From Planctomycetota bacterium (lineage in GTDB: Bacteria > Planctomycetota > UBA1135 > GCA-002686595), in NCBI GenBank assembly GCA_012960475.1, contig DUBE01000064.1, forward strand, positions 1 through 54,178: a stretch of DNA of 54,178 bases, given 5' to 3'. The number at the start of each line of letters is the position of its first letter. Positions within the stretch are counted from its first letter, which is position 1. The notes below the pieces were generated by a model, which was given only the letters and a program-made list of their open reading frames with translations, did no database searches and was not told where the DNA came from. Of this stretch, positions 17,586 to 25,335 are shown in pieces. A program made the translations under genes and the position numbers.

Positions 17586-18598
17586 GGAGATCTCCTCGGA
17601 CGCTGGGCCAGGGCCGTGGCAGTCAGCCATGTCACCAGGAGGATCAGCCCGCCAAACTCATGCCACTGGGGCGTACGCGTCAGCCTTCCCTCCGCCGCCA
17701 GATGCAGTGCCCTGAGCAACTCGCCCATTGGCAGGAATTGTGAGGGAATGCCCAAGAGCACAAGGCCGAGGGCCAGCATTGTGGTCAGGCCGGGCTTGAG
17801 GAACGGCCGCACCAATGCCACCACCAGCAAGACCAAGGCGAGCATGGCCGCAGCCCGTGCGCCGATTTCCACGGATGCCTGACGCACCGACGGTACGCTT
17901 TCGAGCAGTGTCAAGCACCGTCCTCCCATAATCATCGCGTCCCCAGGCCCCATGCAGACCAGCACCACCTGCTGGGCTCCCGATCCCTTTGGTATGGAAA
18001 GTTCTACCCTGTCCCGCCCGTCGATTCGTTGATTCTTTTGGGTGTTGGTCTGGCCAATCAACTCCAGCCGAACTTCGGTGGTAGGCCCTGCGCCGCCGCC
18101 CGCCACCACCTCCAAGGAGATGCGCGCGTCATGGGAGCGCTGTCCCGGGTCAACCAGCAGGGCCAGTTCTTGCCCGGCTGGAATGCGTCTGGGAGGGCCC
18201 AGGTCCACCGAGCGCGTGTGACGCAAGCCCTGACTCTTGGGTGTGGAAGATTCCGCCAGGAGGCCGATTCCGAACAGGGTCACGCAAGCGATGAGCAGAG
18301 TGCCCAATCCCGAGGAGGCTCGTTCTCTTGAGAATCCTCCCGGGAAAGACAAGATCCAGGAGTGCTCACGGGTGCGCAGGCCCTGGGCGAAGTGCAGGGC
18401 GCACAGGGGTAGCAGAAGCAACAGGCCCAGGGACCAGATGTCTTCGCGGGCACGGGCGGCTGGCAGATCGAGGCCCCCGGGGACCGCATTGTTGAGTCGG
18501 GTGGTGAGAGCCATCACCAGGGCCATCAGGAGAGTTGGGAACATGATTCGCCTGGTTGCCCTGGTGAGCACCAAGCGCGGTTGGACCGGGAGTCTCAC
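17582..18598 (-). CDS. Probable ABC-2-like permease or membrane partner of the adjacent ATPase
   Basis: This 338-residue protein starts at GTG 18598, overlapping the ATPase stop by four bases (GTGA). Hydrophobic segments lie near residues 17-34, 53-70, 98-114, 241-262, 268-290 and 310-330. A large soluble loop (about 115-235) between the third and fourth segments is probably extracytoplasmic. It is shorter and more polar than a classical ABC-2 permease, so the call rests mainly on operon position directly after an ABC ATPase gene. The transported substrate is unknown. Confidence 0.55.
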   Translation of the reverse strand: MRLPVQPRLVLTRATRRIMFPTLLMALVMALTTRLNNAVPGGLDLPAARAREDIWSLGLLLLLPLCALHFAQGLRTREHSWILSFPGGFSRERASSGLGTLLIACVTLFGIGLLAESSTPKSQGLRHTRSVDLGPPRRIPAGQELALLVDPGQRSHDARISLEVVAGGGAGPTTEVRLELIGQTNTQKNQRIDGRDRVELSIPKGSGAQQVVLVCMGPGDAMIMGGRCLTLLESVPSVRQASVEIGARAAAMLALVLLVVALVRPFLKPGLTTMLALGLVLLGIPSQFLPMGELLRALHLAAEGRLTRTPQWHEFGGLILLVTWLTATALAQRPRRSP

Positions 18599-19470
18599 TC
18601 GGCGGGGTTTCCCGGGGCTGTTTGGTCCTGGCCTTCGGCGAACTCATAGAGGCTGCGCAGGGTGCTGCTGCTTCCCAGGCCCAAGGTCCACTGACCCCCG
18701 TGTTGTTTGACCCAGCTCTTGAGTTGGTCGAGTTGTTCTGTGTCGAGATCTTTGAGGGTCAGTGTTGTGCCATTGCCGGCTTGCATCAGATTCTCGGGTT
18801 TGCCCCAGAGGCACATGCGCCCCTTGAGCAAGACCCCCATCATGTCTGCTCGGTTGGAAGCATCTTCAACCAGATGGCTGGCGACGACCACCGTGGTGTC
18901 GTTGGCTCGCGCCTCTTGCAAGAGGCCGTCAAAGAGGTCAAAGCCCTCCGCGTCCAATCCCCCAGTGGGCTCGTCCAGTAGCACCAACTCCGACTTGGTC
19001 AAGAAGGCGCCAATCATTCCCAGGCGCCGTAGCATGCCCCGCGAAAAGGTCCGCAGGGGAGCGGATGCATGGGGCTGGAGGCCCGCACGCTGTAAGAGGT
19101 CGGCGGCACGCTCCTGCCAGACCCTTTGGCCGAAGAGGCTGGCGATCAGTTCAAGAGCTCCGGGGGCGGTGAGTTCCCCGGGAAAGGGCGATTCGCTGGG
19201 CAGCCAACTGACGCGCTGTTGGATGCGCGCTTCGTGGGCCTTTCCGTCGAGTACTCGCAGTTCTCCAGAATTCGGTCGTTCGATGCCCGCCAGCAGTCGT
19301 AGCAAGGTGCTCTTGCCCGATCCGTTGGGTCCCACCAATGTGACGATCGCGCCTCGTGGCACGGCGAGATCCAATCCACATAGGGCTGGCCGCACCGCTT
19401 GAAACAGGCCGGGGCGGTAGGATCGCGTGACAGAGCGGGCTAACAGGGCCAGCGGGGTGTCTTGAGGCAT
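18595..19470 (-). CDS. ABC transporter ATP-binding protein
   Basis: This 291-residue protein has Walker A GPNGSGKST, a Q-loop-region segment QRVSWLPSESPFPGE, signature FSRGMLRRLG (the S-R-G-M form common in ABC-2 export ATPases), Walker B LVLLDEPTGGLD and switch ASHLVED. The C-terminal 60 residues form an extra small domain. The start at ATG 19470 is supported by a TATCAT box ending seven bases upstream; Met codons at 19479 and further upstream are less likely. It is first in a three-gene operon with overlapping stop/start codons. It energises export by the downstream membrane protein. Confidence 0.85.
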   Translation of the reverse strand: MPQDTPLALLARSVTRSYRPGLFQAVRPALCGLDLAVPRGAIVTLVGPNGSGKSTLLRLLAGIERPNSGELRVLDGKAHEARIQQRVSWLPSESPFPGELTAPGALELIASLFGQRVWQERAADLLQRAGLQPHASAPLRTFSRGMLRRLGMIGAFLTKSELVLLDEPTGGLDAEGFDLFDGLLQEARANDTTVVVASHLVEDASNRADMMGVLLKGRMCLWGKPENLMQAGNGTTLTLKDLDTEQLDQLKSWVKQHGGQWTLGLGSSSTLRSLYEFAEGQDQTAPGNPAE

Positions 19471-19477
19471 GCTTGGC

Positions 19478-19487
19478 ATGATAGATT
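19478..19487. promoter_or_regulatory. Overlapping divergent -10 boxes (TATCAT minus, TAGATT plus)
   Basis: ATGATAGATT reads TATCAT on the minus strand, seven bases before ATG 19470. On the plus strand it reads TAGATT (19482-19487), eight bases before ATG 19496. Two leaderless transcripts could diverge from one 10-base core. Confidence 0.5.
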
Positions 19488-19495
19488 GCAAGCCC

Positions 19496-19783
19496 ATGCA
19501 CCGTGCGGGAACAGATTCCAAGAAGGGCGAGTTGGCGGCTTGCCTCTACACTCGAGAGGGCTGCGGCCTTTGTGAGCAGCTCGTCGAGCGCTTGGGGGAG
19601 GCTGGATTGCTGAGGCGGCTGGATCTCAAGATGGTCGATGTGGACTCTGATCAGGGCTTGAAGAAGCTCTACGGACTGAGGTTACCCGTGCTGGAGGTGG
19701 CAGGGGAGCTGATTTTCGAGGGGCAGCCGGATCCTCTGGTCCTGGTGCCAGCGGTGCGAGCTGCTCTTGAGGTGGCCCCATGA
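19496..19783 (+). CDS. Glutaredoxin-like small thioredoxin-fold protein
   Basis: This 95-residue protein starts at ATG 19496, eight bases after a TAGATT box; the earlier Met at 19469 overlaps the divergent gene. It has a CGLC redox motif (C23-x-x-C26) after a short beta strand (LAACLYTREGC), then VDVDSDQGLKKLYGLRLPVLEV, which supplies the cis-Pro. It is similar to the DUF836/glutaredoxin-like family. It is a likely cytoplasmic thiol-disulfide reductase or sensor. Its stop overlaps the next start (ATGA). Confidence 0.75.
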   Translation: MHRAGTDSKKGELAACLYTREGCGLCEQLVERLGEAGLLRRLDLKMVDVDSDQGLKKLYGLRLPVLEVAGELIFEGQPDPLVLVPAVRAALEVAP

Positions 19784-20565
19784 GCGCGAAGCTCTTTGTG
19801 CTCTCGGGAAAGGCCCTGGGCACCATCTTCAGCCTGCAAGAGGCCGCCATCCTGGGCCGGGGAAAGGATGCGGGGGTGCGACTTGCCGATGCTTCGGTCA
19901 GTCGATTGCACGCACGAATTGAACCGGAGGGCGATGGCTGGCGCGTGACTGATTTGGACTCGTCCAATGGGATCTGGGTTGCGGGGCAGCGCGTGCAGAC
20001 TGCTCTCTTGAAGGACCTCGATGAGTTCCGGGTGGGGGCGTTGGAGTTGCGCATTCGGATTGGCGCAGACAACGGAGGGGAGGTGGCTCCTATTCCAGTA
20101 GAGAGTGTCAAGCCGGATGATGTTGAGGCGGGCGAATCTGCGTCTGAACCAGAGGCGCCTGCTGAGTCGGCATCAGATGCTCCAATCTCCGATGCAGGTT
20201 CTTCGACACCCATCGATACCAGTGGCACACTTGAGTTGGAAGGAGACTGGTCCGAGCCGCAGTTCGAGCCACCTTCAGCCGCATTCATCAACCCACCGGC
20301 CTCTTCAACGGGTGCGAGTTCTGCCGCCAGAGTCGCGCCTTCCAGCTCCGCCCACGATCCTGCGCGCCCCATCCTGCAGCATGTGGGGGCAGGTCGTTCG
20401 GGGGGCCTGTTCTCCTCTGACCTGGGCCAACAGCCTTTGCTCGTGCGTTGGGGGCTCTATTTGCTTGCTGCCGCCTTTTTCTTTGGCCTGGTTTGGGGCG
20501 TTCAACATCTGGTTTCTGGGGTCCGCGAAGCCCGTTCGAATCCCCCCGCGGAGTCCTTTCAGTGA
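19780..20565 (+). CDS. FHA-domain protein with C-terminal membrane anchor
   Basis: This 261-residue protein has an N-terminal FHA domain (about 5-90) with conserved Gly26-Arg27, SRLH (41-44) and SSNG (61-64). These residues bind phosphothreonine. An acidic, Ala/Ser-rich linker (about 105-205) leads to one transmembrane helix (about 218-243, LLVRWGLYLLAAAFFFGLVWG) and a short tail. It is probably an inner-membrane adaptor reading Ser/Thr kinase signals; no kinase is present in the window. It overlaps the genes on both sides by four bases, so it is translationally coupled to the thiol protein and the sigma factor. Confidence 0.8.
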   Translation: MSAKLFVLSGKALGTIFSLQEAAILGRGKDAGVRLADASVSRLHARIEPEGDGWRVTDLDSSNGIWVAGQRVQTALLKDLDEFRVGALELRIRIGADNGGEVAPIPVESVKPDDVEAGESASEPEAPAESASDAPISDAGSSTPIDTSGTLELEGDWSEPQFEPPSAAFINPPASSTGASSAARVAPSSSAHDPARPILQHVGAGRSGGLFSSDLGQQPLLVRWGLYLLAAAFFFGLVWGVQHLVSGVREARSNPPAESFQ

Positions 20566-21365
20566 GCACAAGCCCCTTGATCGATTCGGGAGCGCCCCGA
20601 GAAACAGCGATTCCCCAACTTCTGAAGCAGGAAGGGGCCAAGCTCCTTTCCCTGGCGGGCCGTTTCTGTGGTTCGCGTACGGAAGCGGAGGACTTGGTCC
20701 AAGAGGTTTTTCTGCAGGCCTGGAGCGGCTGGGATAAGTTCGAGGGTCGTTCCGCCCCGGGCACCTGGCTCTACTCTATCGCTGTGCGCACTTGCCAACG
20801 CATGCACCGCAAGAAGAGCGGCGAGCCGGACAGGCTCGAGTCCCTGGACGAGCTGCTGCCTCTGGGATCAGCACGCATGGCTCTTCTGCCATCCCAGGAC
20901 GCAGGCCCCTTGGATCTCCAACTTCAGAAGGAACAGGTTGAGCTTATCGAAGCGGCCATCTCTTCTTTGCCCCAGGACTTTCGCCTGCCCTTGATCCTCA
21001 AGGAGGTGGTGGGGTTCTCTGTGCAAGATGTGGGCCTGATTCTGGACCTGCCAGAGAACACGGTCAAGACGCGCCTGCACCGGGGCCGCCTGAGACTGCG
21101 CGCGGCTATGGACACGGTGCTGCCCCAGACCCAGGGCGTGGACCCGAATTACTCCCGGGAGGTCTGCCTGGATCTCTTGGCCGCCAAGCAAAAATGCCTG
21201 GACAAGCACCTCGAATTTGAATTCCCCGACGGAATCATCTGCGAGCGCTGTGCCTCGGTGTTCGGGACCATGGATCTGGCCCAGGCCACTTGCCGTCAGA
21301 TCGGCGAGGGAACCCTTCCTGAAGCCCTCCAAAGCCAGATTTTGGTTCGCTTGGAGGGTTCTTGA
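20562..21365 (+). CDS. ECF-type RNA polymerase sigma factor with Cys-containing C-terminal extension
   Basis: This 267-residue protein starts at GTG 20562, overlapping the FHA gene stop (GTGA). Sigma region 2 (about 20-85) includes SRTEAEDLVQEVFLQAW. Region 4 (about 125-180) has the helix-turn-helix LPQDFRLPLILKEVVGFSVQ and VKTRLHRGRLRLR. A roughly 85-residue extension follows with Cys residues, including CERC, which might bind zinc or act as a built-in regulator. No separate anti-sigma gene is adjacent; the membrane FHA protein and the thiol protein encoded in the same operon are candidate regulators. Confidence 0.85.
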   Translation: MSTSPLIDSGAPRETAIPQLLKQEGAKLLSLAGRFCGSRTEAEDLVQEVFLQAWSGWDKFEGRSAPGTWLYSIAVRTCQRMHRKKSGEPDRLESLDELLPLGSARMALLPSQDAGPLDLQLQKEQVELIEAAISSLPQDFRLPLILKEVVGFSVQDVGLILDLPENTVKTRLHRGRLRLRAAMDTVLPQTQGVDPNYSREVCLDLLAAKQKCLDKHLEFEFPDGIICERCASVFGTMDLAQATCRQIGEGTLPEALQSQILVRLEGS

Positions 21366-21471
21366 GATTTCTTGGAAGGGTTTGGGGAACCCCGCCTGGA
21401 TTGGTGACTCTCAAGGGACAGCACCCTCTTGCACTCTTGAGAAATCCCGAGACCCAAGACCTCCAACCCAC

Positions 21472-22878
21472 ATGTATTTCGAACAGCACTATCTGACCTG
21501 TCTGGCCCAGGCTTCCTACTTTATCGCTGACACCGAATCTGGCAGCGCAGTTGTTGTGGACCCCCAGCGGGATATCGAACCCTATCTCGCGGTGGCAGAG
21601 AAGCACGGCTGGAAAATTGAGCATGTGTACCTGACTCACTTCCATGCGGATTTTCTGGCGGGTCACTTGGAGTTGCGCGAGCGGACAGGAGCCAAGATTC
21701 ACCTCGGCGCCCAGGCTGAAGCCGAGTTTGACTTTGTGCCCGAGTCTGACGGCAGCACATTGGAGTTGGGGCCTCTGGTGCGCATTGTGGCCATGGAAAC
21801 ACCCGGACACACGCCGGAGAGCATTTCGCTGCAGTTGTTTGATTCGAGCGCAGAGGACTCTGTGCCCCAAGTACTCTTGACCGGGGATGCCCTGTTCATC
21901 GGGGATGTAGGCCGGCCGGATCTCTTGGCGTCGATCGGCTATACAAAGGCAGAGTTGGGCCGGATGCTCTATGACAGCCTGCATAACAAGATCCTGAAGT
22001 TGCCGGATGAGGTCATGGTCTATCCTGCCCACGGGGCGGGCTCCATGTGCGGCAAGAACCTCTCGGATGAGACATCTTCCACCATTGGTGAGCAGCGGCG
22101 CACCAACTATGCCCTCCAGCCCATGACCCCCGACGAATTTCTGGCCGTGGTTACCGAGGATCAGCCTGCGGCTCCCGCTTACTTCTTGCATGATGCCGAC
22201 CTGAATCGGAAGGAGTTCCCCAACCTGGCCGTTGCCATGGAGCGTGGTCTCGAAGCCCTCTCCTTGGATGGTTTCCTGGCCCAAGCCAACCGGGGTGCCC
22301 AGGTGGTTGATACCCGCGATGGTGAAGCCTTCGCACAGGGACACCTGGCGAGGAGCCTGAACATTGGCTTGGAGGGCAAGTACGCCACATGGGCGGGTTC
22401 TCTCTTGGATCTGAAGCGCCCGGTCATCCTGATCGCTGACGCTGGTCGCGAAGAGGAAGCGATTCTGCGTCTGGGTCGCATCGGTTTCGACATTGTGATC
22501 GGCTACCTGGATGGGGCCGCTCTTGCTTGGAAGGACCGCTCCGATCTGCTGTCACAATTCGAGCGTTTGGATGCCCTTGAGTTGTCCCAGGAGATCGAAG
22601 GCGCGGATGCTCCCAAGATCCTCGATGTGCGTAGTCCGGGGGAGTTCGCAGCCGGACACCTGGAGAATGCCCTCAATATCCCCCTTCCTGAACTTGGGGA
22701 TCGCCTGGATGAGGTTCGCGAGGCTCAGCCCATGGTCATTCATTGCGCCGGGGGCTATCGCTCGGTGATTGCCGTCAGCCTGCTGGAGGCGGAGGGTTTC
22801 AGTGGTCTGCGTGACCTGCGCGGGGGCTTTGAGGCCTGGACCAACGCCCATCAAGCGGTGGTGCAGCCCAACGCCTGA
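21472..22878 (+). CDS. Persulfide dioxygenase-rhodanese fusion (CstB-like)
   Basis: This 468-residue protein starts at ATG 21472, where the conserved MYFEQHYLTCLAQASY begins. The metallo-beta-lactamase domain (about 1-250) has THFHADF (55-61), His113 in PGHTPES and Asp139 in TGDALFIGDVGRPDL, typical of ETHE1-type non-heme iron persulfide dioxygenases. A first rhodanese-like domain (about 270-355) lacks the catalytic Cys (LIADAGR). The second (about 375-465) has the active-site loop HCAGGYRS. This architecture matches CstB, which oxidises persulfide to sulfite and thiosulfate. It is first in a three-gene sulfur operon. Confidence 0.85.
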   Translation: MYFEQHYLTCLAQASYFIADTESGSAVVVDPQRDIEPYLAVAEKHGWKIEHVYLTHFHADFLAGHLELRERTGAKIHLGAQAEAEFDFVPESDGSTLELGPLVRIVAMETPGHTPESISLQLFDSSAEDSVPQVLLTGDALFIGDVGRPDLLASIGYTKAELGRMLYDSLHNKILKLPDEVMVYPAHGAGSMCGKNLSDETSSTIGEQRRTNYALQPMTPDEFLAVVTEDQPAAPAYFLHDADLNRKEFPNLAVAMERGLEALSLDGFLAQANRGAQVVDTRDGEAFAQGHLARSLNIGLEGKYATWAGSLLDLKRPVILIADAGREEEAILRLGRIGFDIVIGYLDGAALAWKDRSDLLSQFERLDALELSQEIEGADAPKILDVRSPGEFAAGHLENALNIPLPELGDRLDEVREAQPMVIHCAGGYRSVIAVSLLEAEGFSGLRDLRGGFEAWTNAHQAVVQPNA

Positions 22879-22976
22879 GCGCTGAGGAAATAGACGAAGT
22901 TTCCCGGGAACCTCTTCGCATGGCTTGTCTCCAAGAGAACGGGCCAGTTCCCCAAAACGAGAGGACAAATACCATC

Positions 22977-23537
22977 ATGACTCAATTCCAACTGACCAGC
23001 GTCAACGCTGATAACCCCGAGAGTCTCCTGCCCGCAGAATGCTTCGTGGTGGATGTTCGTACTCCCGCGGAATTCAACGAGGTGCATGTGGAAGGTGCCC
23101 TGAACTTTCCATTGGGAGGCCTGGCCCGTGCCGCGACCAGGGTGGCGGAACTCGCCGCTGGCCGGCCTGTGACTTTGGTCTGCCGTACAGGCAAGCGTGC
23201 GGAAGAAGGGCGCAAGTTGCTGTCCAGTTCCGGGCTTGACGATGCTCATTGCTTGGAAGGGGGAATTGAAGCCTGGATTGCTGCGGGCAACCCGGTCACG
23301 CGTAGCGGCGCCAAAGCGATCAGCTTGGAGCGTCAGGTGCGCATCAGCGCGGGAGCCCTGGTGTTTCTCGGTAGCTTTGCTGCTTGGTTTGTTGCGCCCG
23401 CCTTTTTGATTCTGCCTGGGTTTGTGGGCGTGGGGCTGGTCTTCGCTGGAGTGACTGACACTTGTGGCATGGCCATGATGTTGTCCAAGATGCCCTGGAA
23501 CAAAGCTCGAGGGTCCGCCCCTCAATATTCTGTCTGA
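22977..23537 (+). CDS. Rhodanese fused to a DUF2892-like membrane domain
   Basis: This 186-residue protein starts at ATG 22977, with GAGAGG upstream. The rhodanese domain (about 5-110) includes DVRTPAEFNEVHVEGALNFP and the active-site loop VCRTGKRAEEG. Two hydrophobic helices (about 120-165) match the DUF2892-type tail often fused to rhodaneses. It may carry sulfane sulfur at the membrane. It lies between the persulfide dioxygenase and the exporter, 17 bases from the latter. Confidence 0.85.
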   Translation: MTQFQLTSVNADNPESLLPAECFVVDVRTPAEFNEVHVEGALNFPLGGLARAATRVAELAAGRPVTLVCRTGKRAEEGRKLLSSSGLDDAHCLEGGIEAWIAAGNPVTRSGAKAISLERQVRISAGALVFLGSFAAWFVAPAFLILPGFVGVGLVFAGVTDTCGMAMMLSKMPWNKARGSAPQYSV

Positions 23538-23554
23538 CGGTCCAGGTTGCTCCC

Positions 23555-24373
23555 ATGTTCTTTGCTCTGATCGGTGCTCTGGTGGTTGGCTTGTCCCTGG
23601 GAGCCCTGGGTTCCGGGGGCTCGATTCTGACCGTGCCAGTCTTGACCTTTCTGGTGGGCCAGCCCGAAAAAGTGGCCATTGCTGGGTCGTTGGTCATCGT
23701 GGGGGGCATAGCCCTGGTGGGAGCCAGCAGGGCCTGGCGCGCGGGGCGCGTGGACTTGCACAGCGTGCTCTGGTTCGGCGTGCCGGGCATGGGCGGATCC
23801 TTCGTTGGGGCGTGGCTTGGGGGCATGGTCCCGGGCAGAGTGCAGTTGCTGGTCTTTGGCCTCGTGATGCTCGTCGGGGCCTGGCTGATGCTGCGACCCA
23901 TGCAGGCGAGCAAGGTGGCTCACGGGCGGCCGCCCTTGGCTCTGATCGTGGTGGAGGGCTTCTTGGTGGGGGTCATCACCGGATTCGTGGGGGTGGGTGG
24001 AGGTTTCTTGATCGTGCCTGCCCTCGGGATCTTGGGTGGTCTTTCCATGAGCCGCGCGATCGGTACGAGTCTGGTGATCATCGTGTTGAAGTCCTTGGCT
24101 GGTTTTGTCAAGTATCAGGGAGTGTTGGAGGCCCAGGGGTTTGAACTGGATTGGGTCGTGATCGGTCTTTTTATTGCGGTGGGAATCGTTGGCACGACCT
24201 TGGGCCAGACCTTTGGCCAGCGCATGTCCGACGTGCGCCTGCGACAGTCCTTTGCGGCGTTGCTCTTGGTGGTGGGTACCGGAATCCTGGTTCAGGGAGC
24301 CTGGCGATTTTCGCACACCGAAGACCAGACGCCCACGAGTGATTCCGCCGCGTCGTCCCAGGTTCGCACCTGA
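23555..24373 (+). CDS. TauE/SafE-family sulfite exporter-like permease
   Basis: This 272-residue polytopic protein starts at ATG 23555. It has the two-fold TauE/SafE repeat: GLSLGALGSGGSILTVPVL near residues 12-30 and the matching VITGFVGVGGGFLIVPALG near 135-155, with eight or so transmembrane segments. The family exports sulfite and related anions. Operon position after a persulfide dioxygenase supports sulfite or sulfoacetate-type export. The last 82 bases overlap the 3' end of the convergent glycosyltransferase gene. Confidence 0.85.
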   Translation: MFFALIGALVVGLSLGALGSGGSILTVPVLTFLVGQPEKVAIAGSLVIVGGIALVGASRAWRAGRVDLHSVLWFGVPGMGGSFVGAWLGGMVPGRVQLLVFGLVMLVGAWLMLRPMQASKVAHGRPPLALIVVEGFLVGVITGFVGVGGGFLIVPALGILGGLSMSRAIGTSLVIIVLKSLAGFVKYQGVLEAQGFELDWVVIGLFIAVGIVGTTLGQTFGQRMSDVRLRQSFAALLLVVGTGILVQGAWRFSHTEDQTPTSDSAASSQVRT

Positions 24374-25335
24374 CCCATGACCGGGGCTTGATCCAAGGCC
24401 TGGCTCAAGGCTGTGGCGCAGTCTTGCTGACTTCCCGGAGTGAATCGTGGAACCTCAGTCGGCGCGATTTCTGCGTGGGCGGGAATGTCGCTGATCGCCA
24501 GACGCGCCCCCGCGTGCAGAGCTTCGAGCACGGGTAGGCCAAAGCCTTCAAGGCGAGAGGTCAAGAGCACTGCGGAACAGGTAGCGTAGAGTTCAGCCAA
24601 CTCCTGATCGGGAATTGGACCCGTGTACCGCACCCTGTCCAGTACACCCAAACGCGCTGCTTCGGTTTGCATGCGCTGGGCCATGGAGCCGCGTACGGCT
24701 CCCACGAAGAGCATGGTGGGCAGGCGCGGATCTTCTGCCAGTGCGCGTACCGCGGTCAGGGGATTCTTGCGCGGCTCTAAGTGACCGGGCACCAGCACGA
24801 AGGGTTTGCTGGGGGTGGAACGCTTGACCCGCTGAAGGTGGTCGCCCCCGTGGTGAATCACATGTAACTGGCGCGGGGTTGCGAGGCGCGCCACCTCATC
24901 GGCAGTAGCCTGACTGACTGTGATGACGGCCTGGGCGTTTTGGATGGCCTGCTTGAGCCAGCTACGGCCCAAGAGAGAACTTTGGCGTCGCACATCGTGT
25001 TGCAGGTGCACCATGGGAAGGCCTTTGGGACCCGCCGAGGGCAAGTGTCCTCCGTGCACGAGATCGATTGGCCCCAGGCTTTGGATAGCCCCTTCCAGGG
25101 CCTGCTTTTGCCCCAGAATTCGTTGCACCCGTGAGGATCCGATGCTGCTGCGGATCAGTTCCACCCCGGGCAATCGGAACCCCAATCCCGAGCGCGGTGT
25201 GAGCATGCTCAGGGACCCTCCGCGTTCTTTCAGGATCGCGGCCGCGCGTGGGAAGATCTCCGTAGCGTGTCGGCGCACACCACCCATGGGTTGAGCCAGG
25301 GCGAGGCCGTTGATCAGGACTCGGGCAGCGCTCAT
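24292..25335 (-). CDS. GT4-type glycosyltransferase
   Basis: This 347-residue protein starts at ATG 25335, overlapping the preceding glycosyltransferase gene stop by four bases (ATGA). It shows a GT-B fold pattern: N-terminal GLALAQPMGGVRRHATEIF, middle VLVPGHLEPRKNPLTAVRAL, and the C-terminal nucleotide-sugar motif SRLEGFGLPVLEALHAG. It transfers a sugar from an NDP-donor, probably for a surface polysaccharide. Its 3' end overlaps the TauE gene by 82 bases in the convergent orientation, so the last roughly 27 residues are read on both strands. Confidence 0.85.
   Translation of the reverse strand: MSAARVLINGLALAQPMGGVRRHATEIFPRAAAILKERGGSLSMLTPRSGLGFRLPGVELIRSSIGSSRVQRILGQKQALEGAIQSLGPIDLVHGGHLPSAGPKGLPMVHLQHDVRRQSSLLGRSWLKQAIQNAQAVITVSQATADEVARLATPRQLHVIHHGGDHLQRVKRSTPSKPFVLVPGHLEPRKNPLTAVRALAEDPRLPTMLFVGAVRGSMAQRMQTEAARLGVLDRVRYTGPIPDQELAELYATCSAVLLTSRLEGFGLPVLEALHAGARLAISDIPAHAEIAPTEVPRFTPGSQQDCATALSQALDQAPVMGQVRTWDDAAESLVGVWSSVCENRQAP

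Noticed and set aside
18595..19470. Degenerate, inactive ABC signature (FSRGM in place of LSGGQ)
   Set aside because: S-R-G-M or S-K-G-M signatures are normal in ABC-2 export ATPases, and all other motifs are intact.
20515..20560. GTTCGAATCC in GC-rich context resembling a tRNA T-arm
   Set aside because: It lies inside the FHA reading frame, with no matching acceptor stem, anticodon arm or CCA end.
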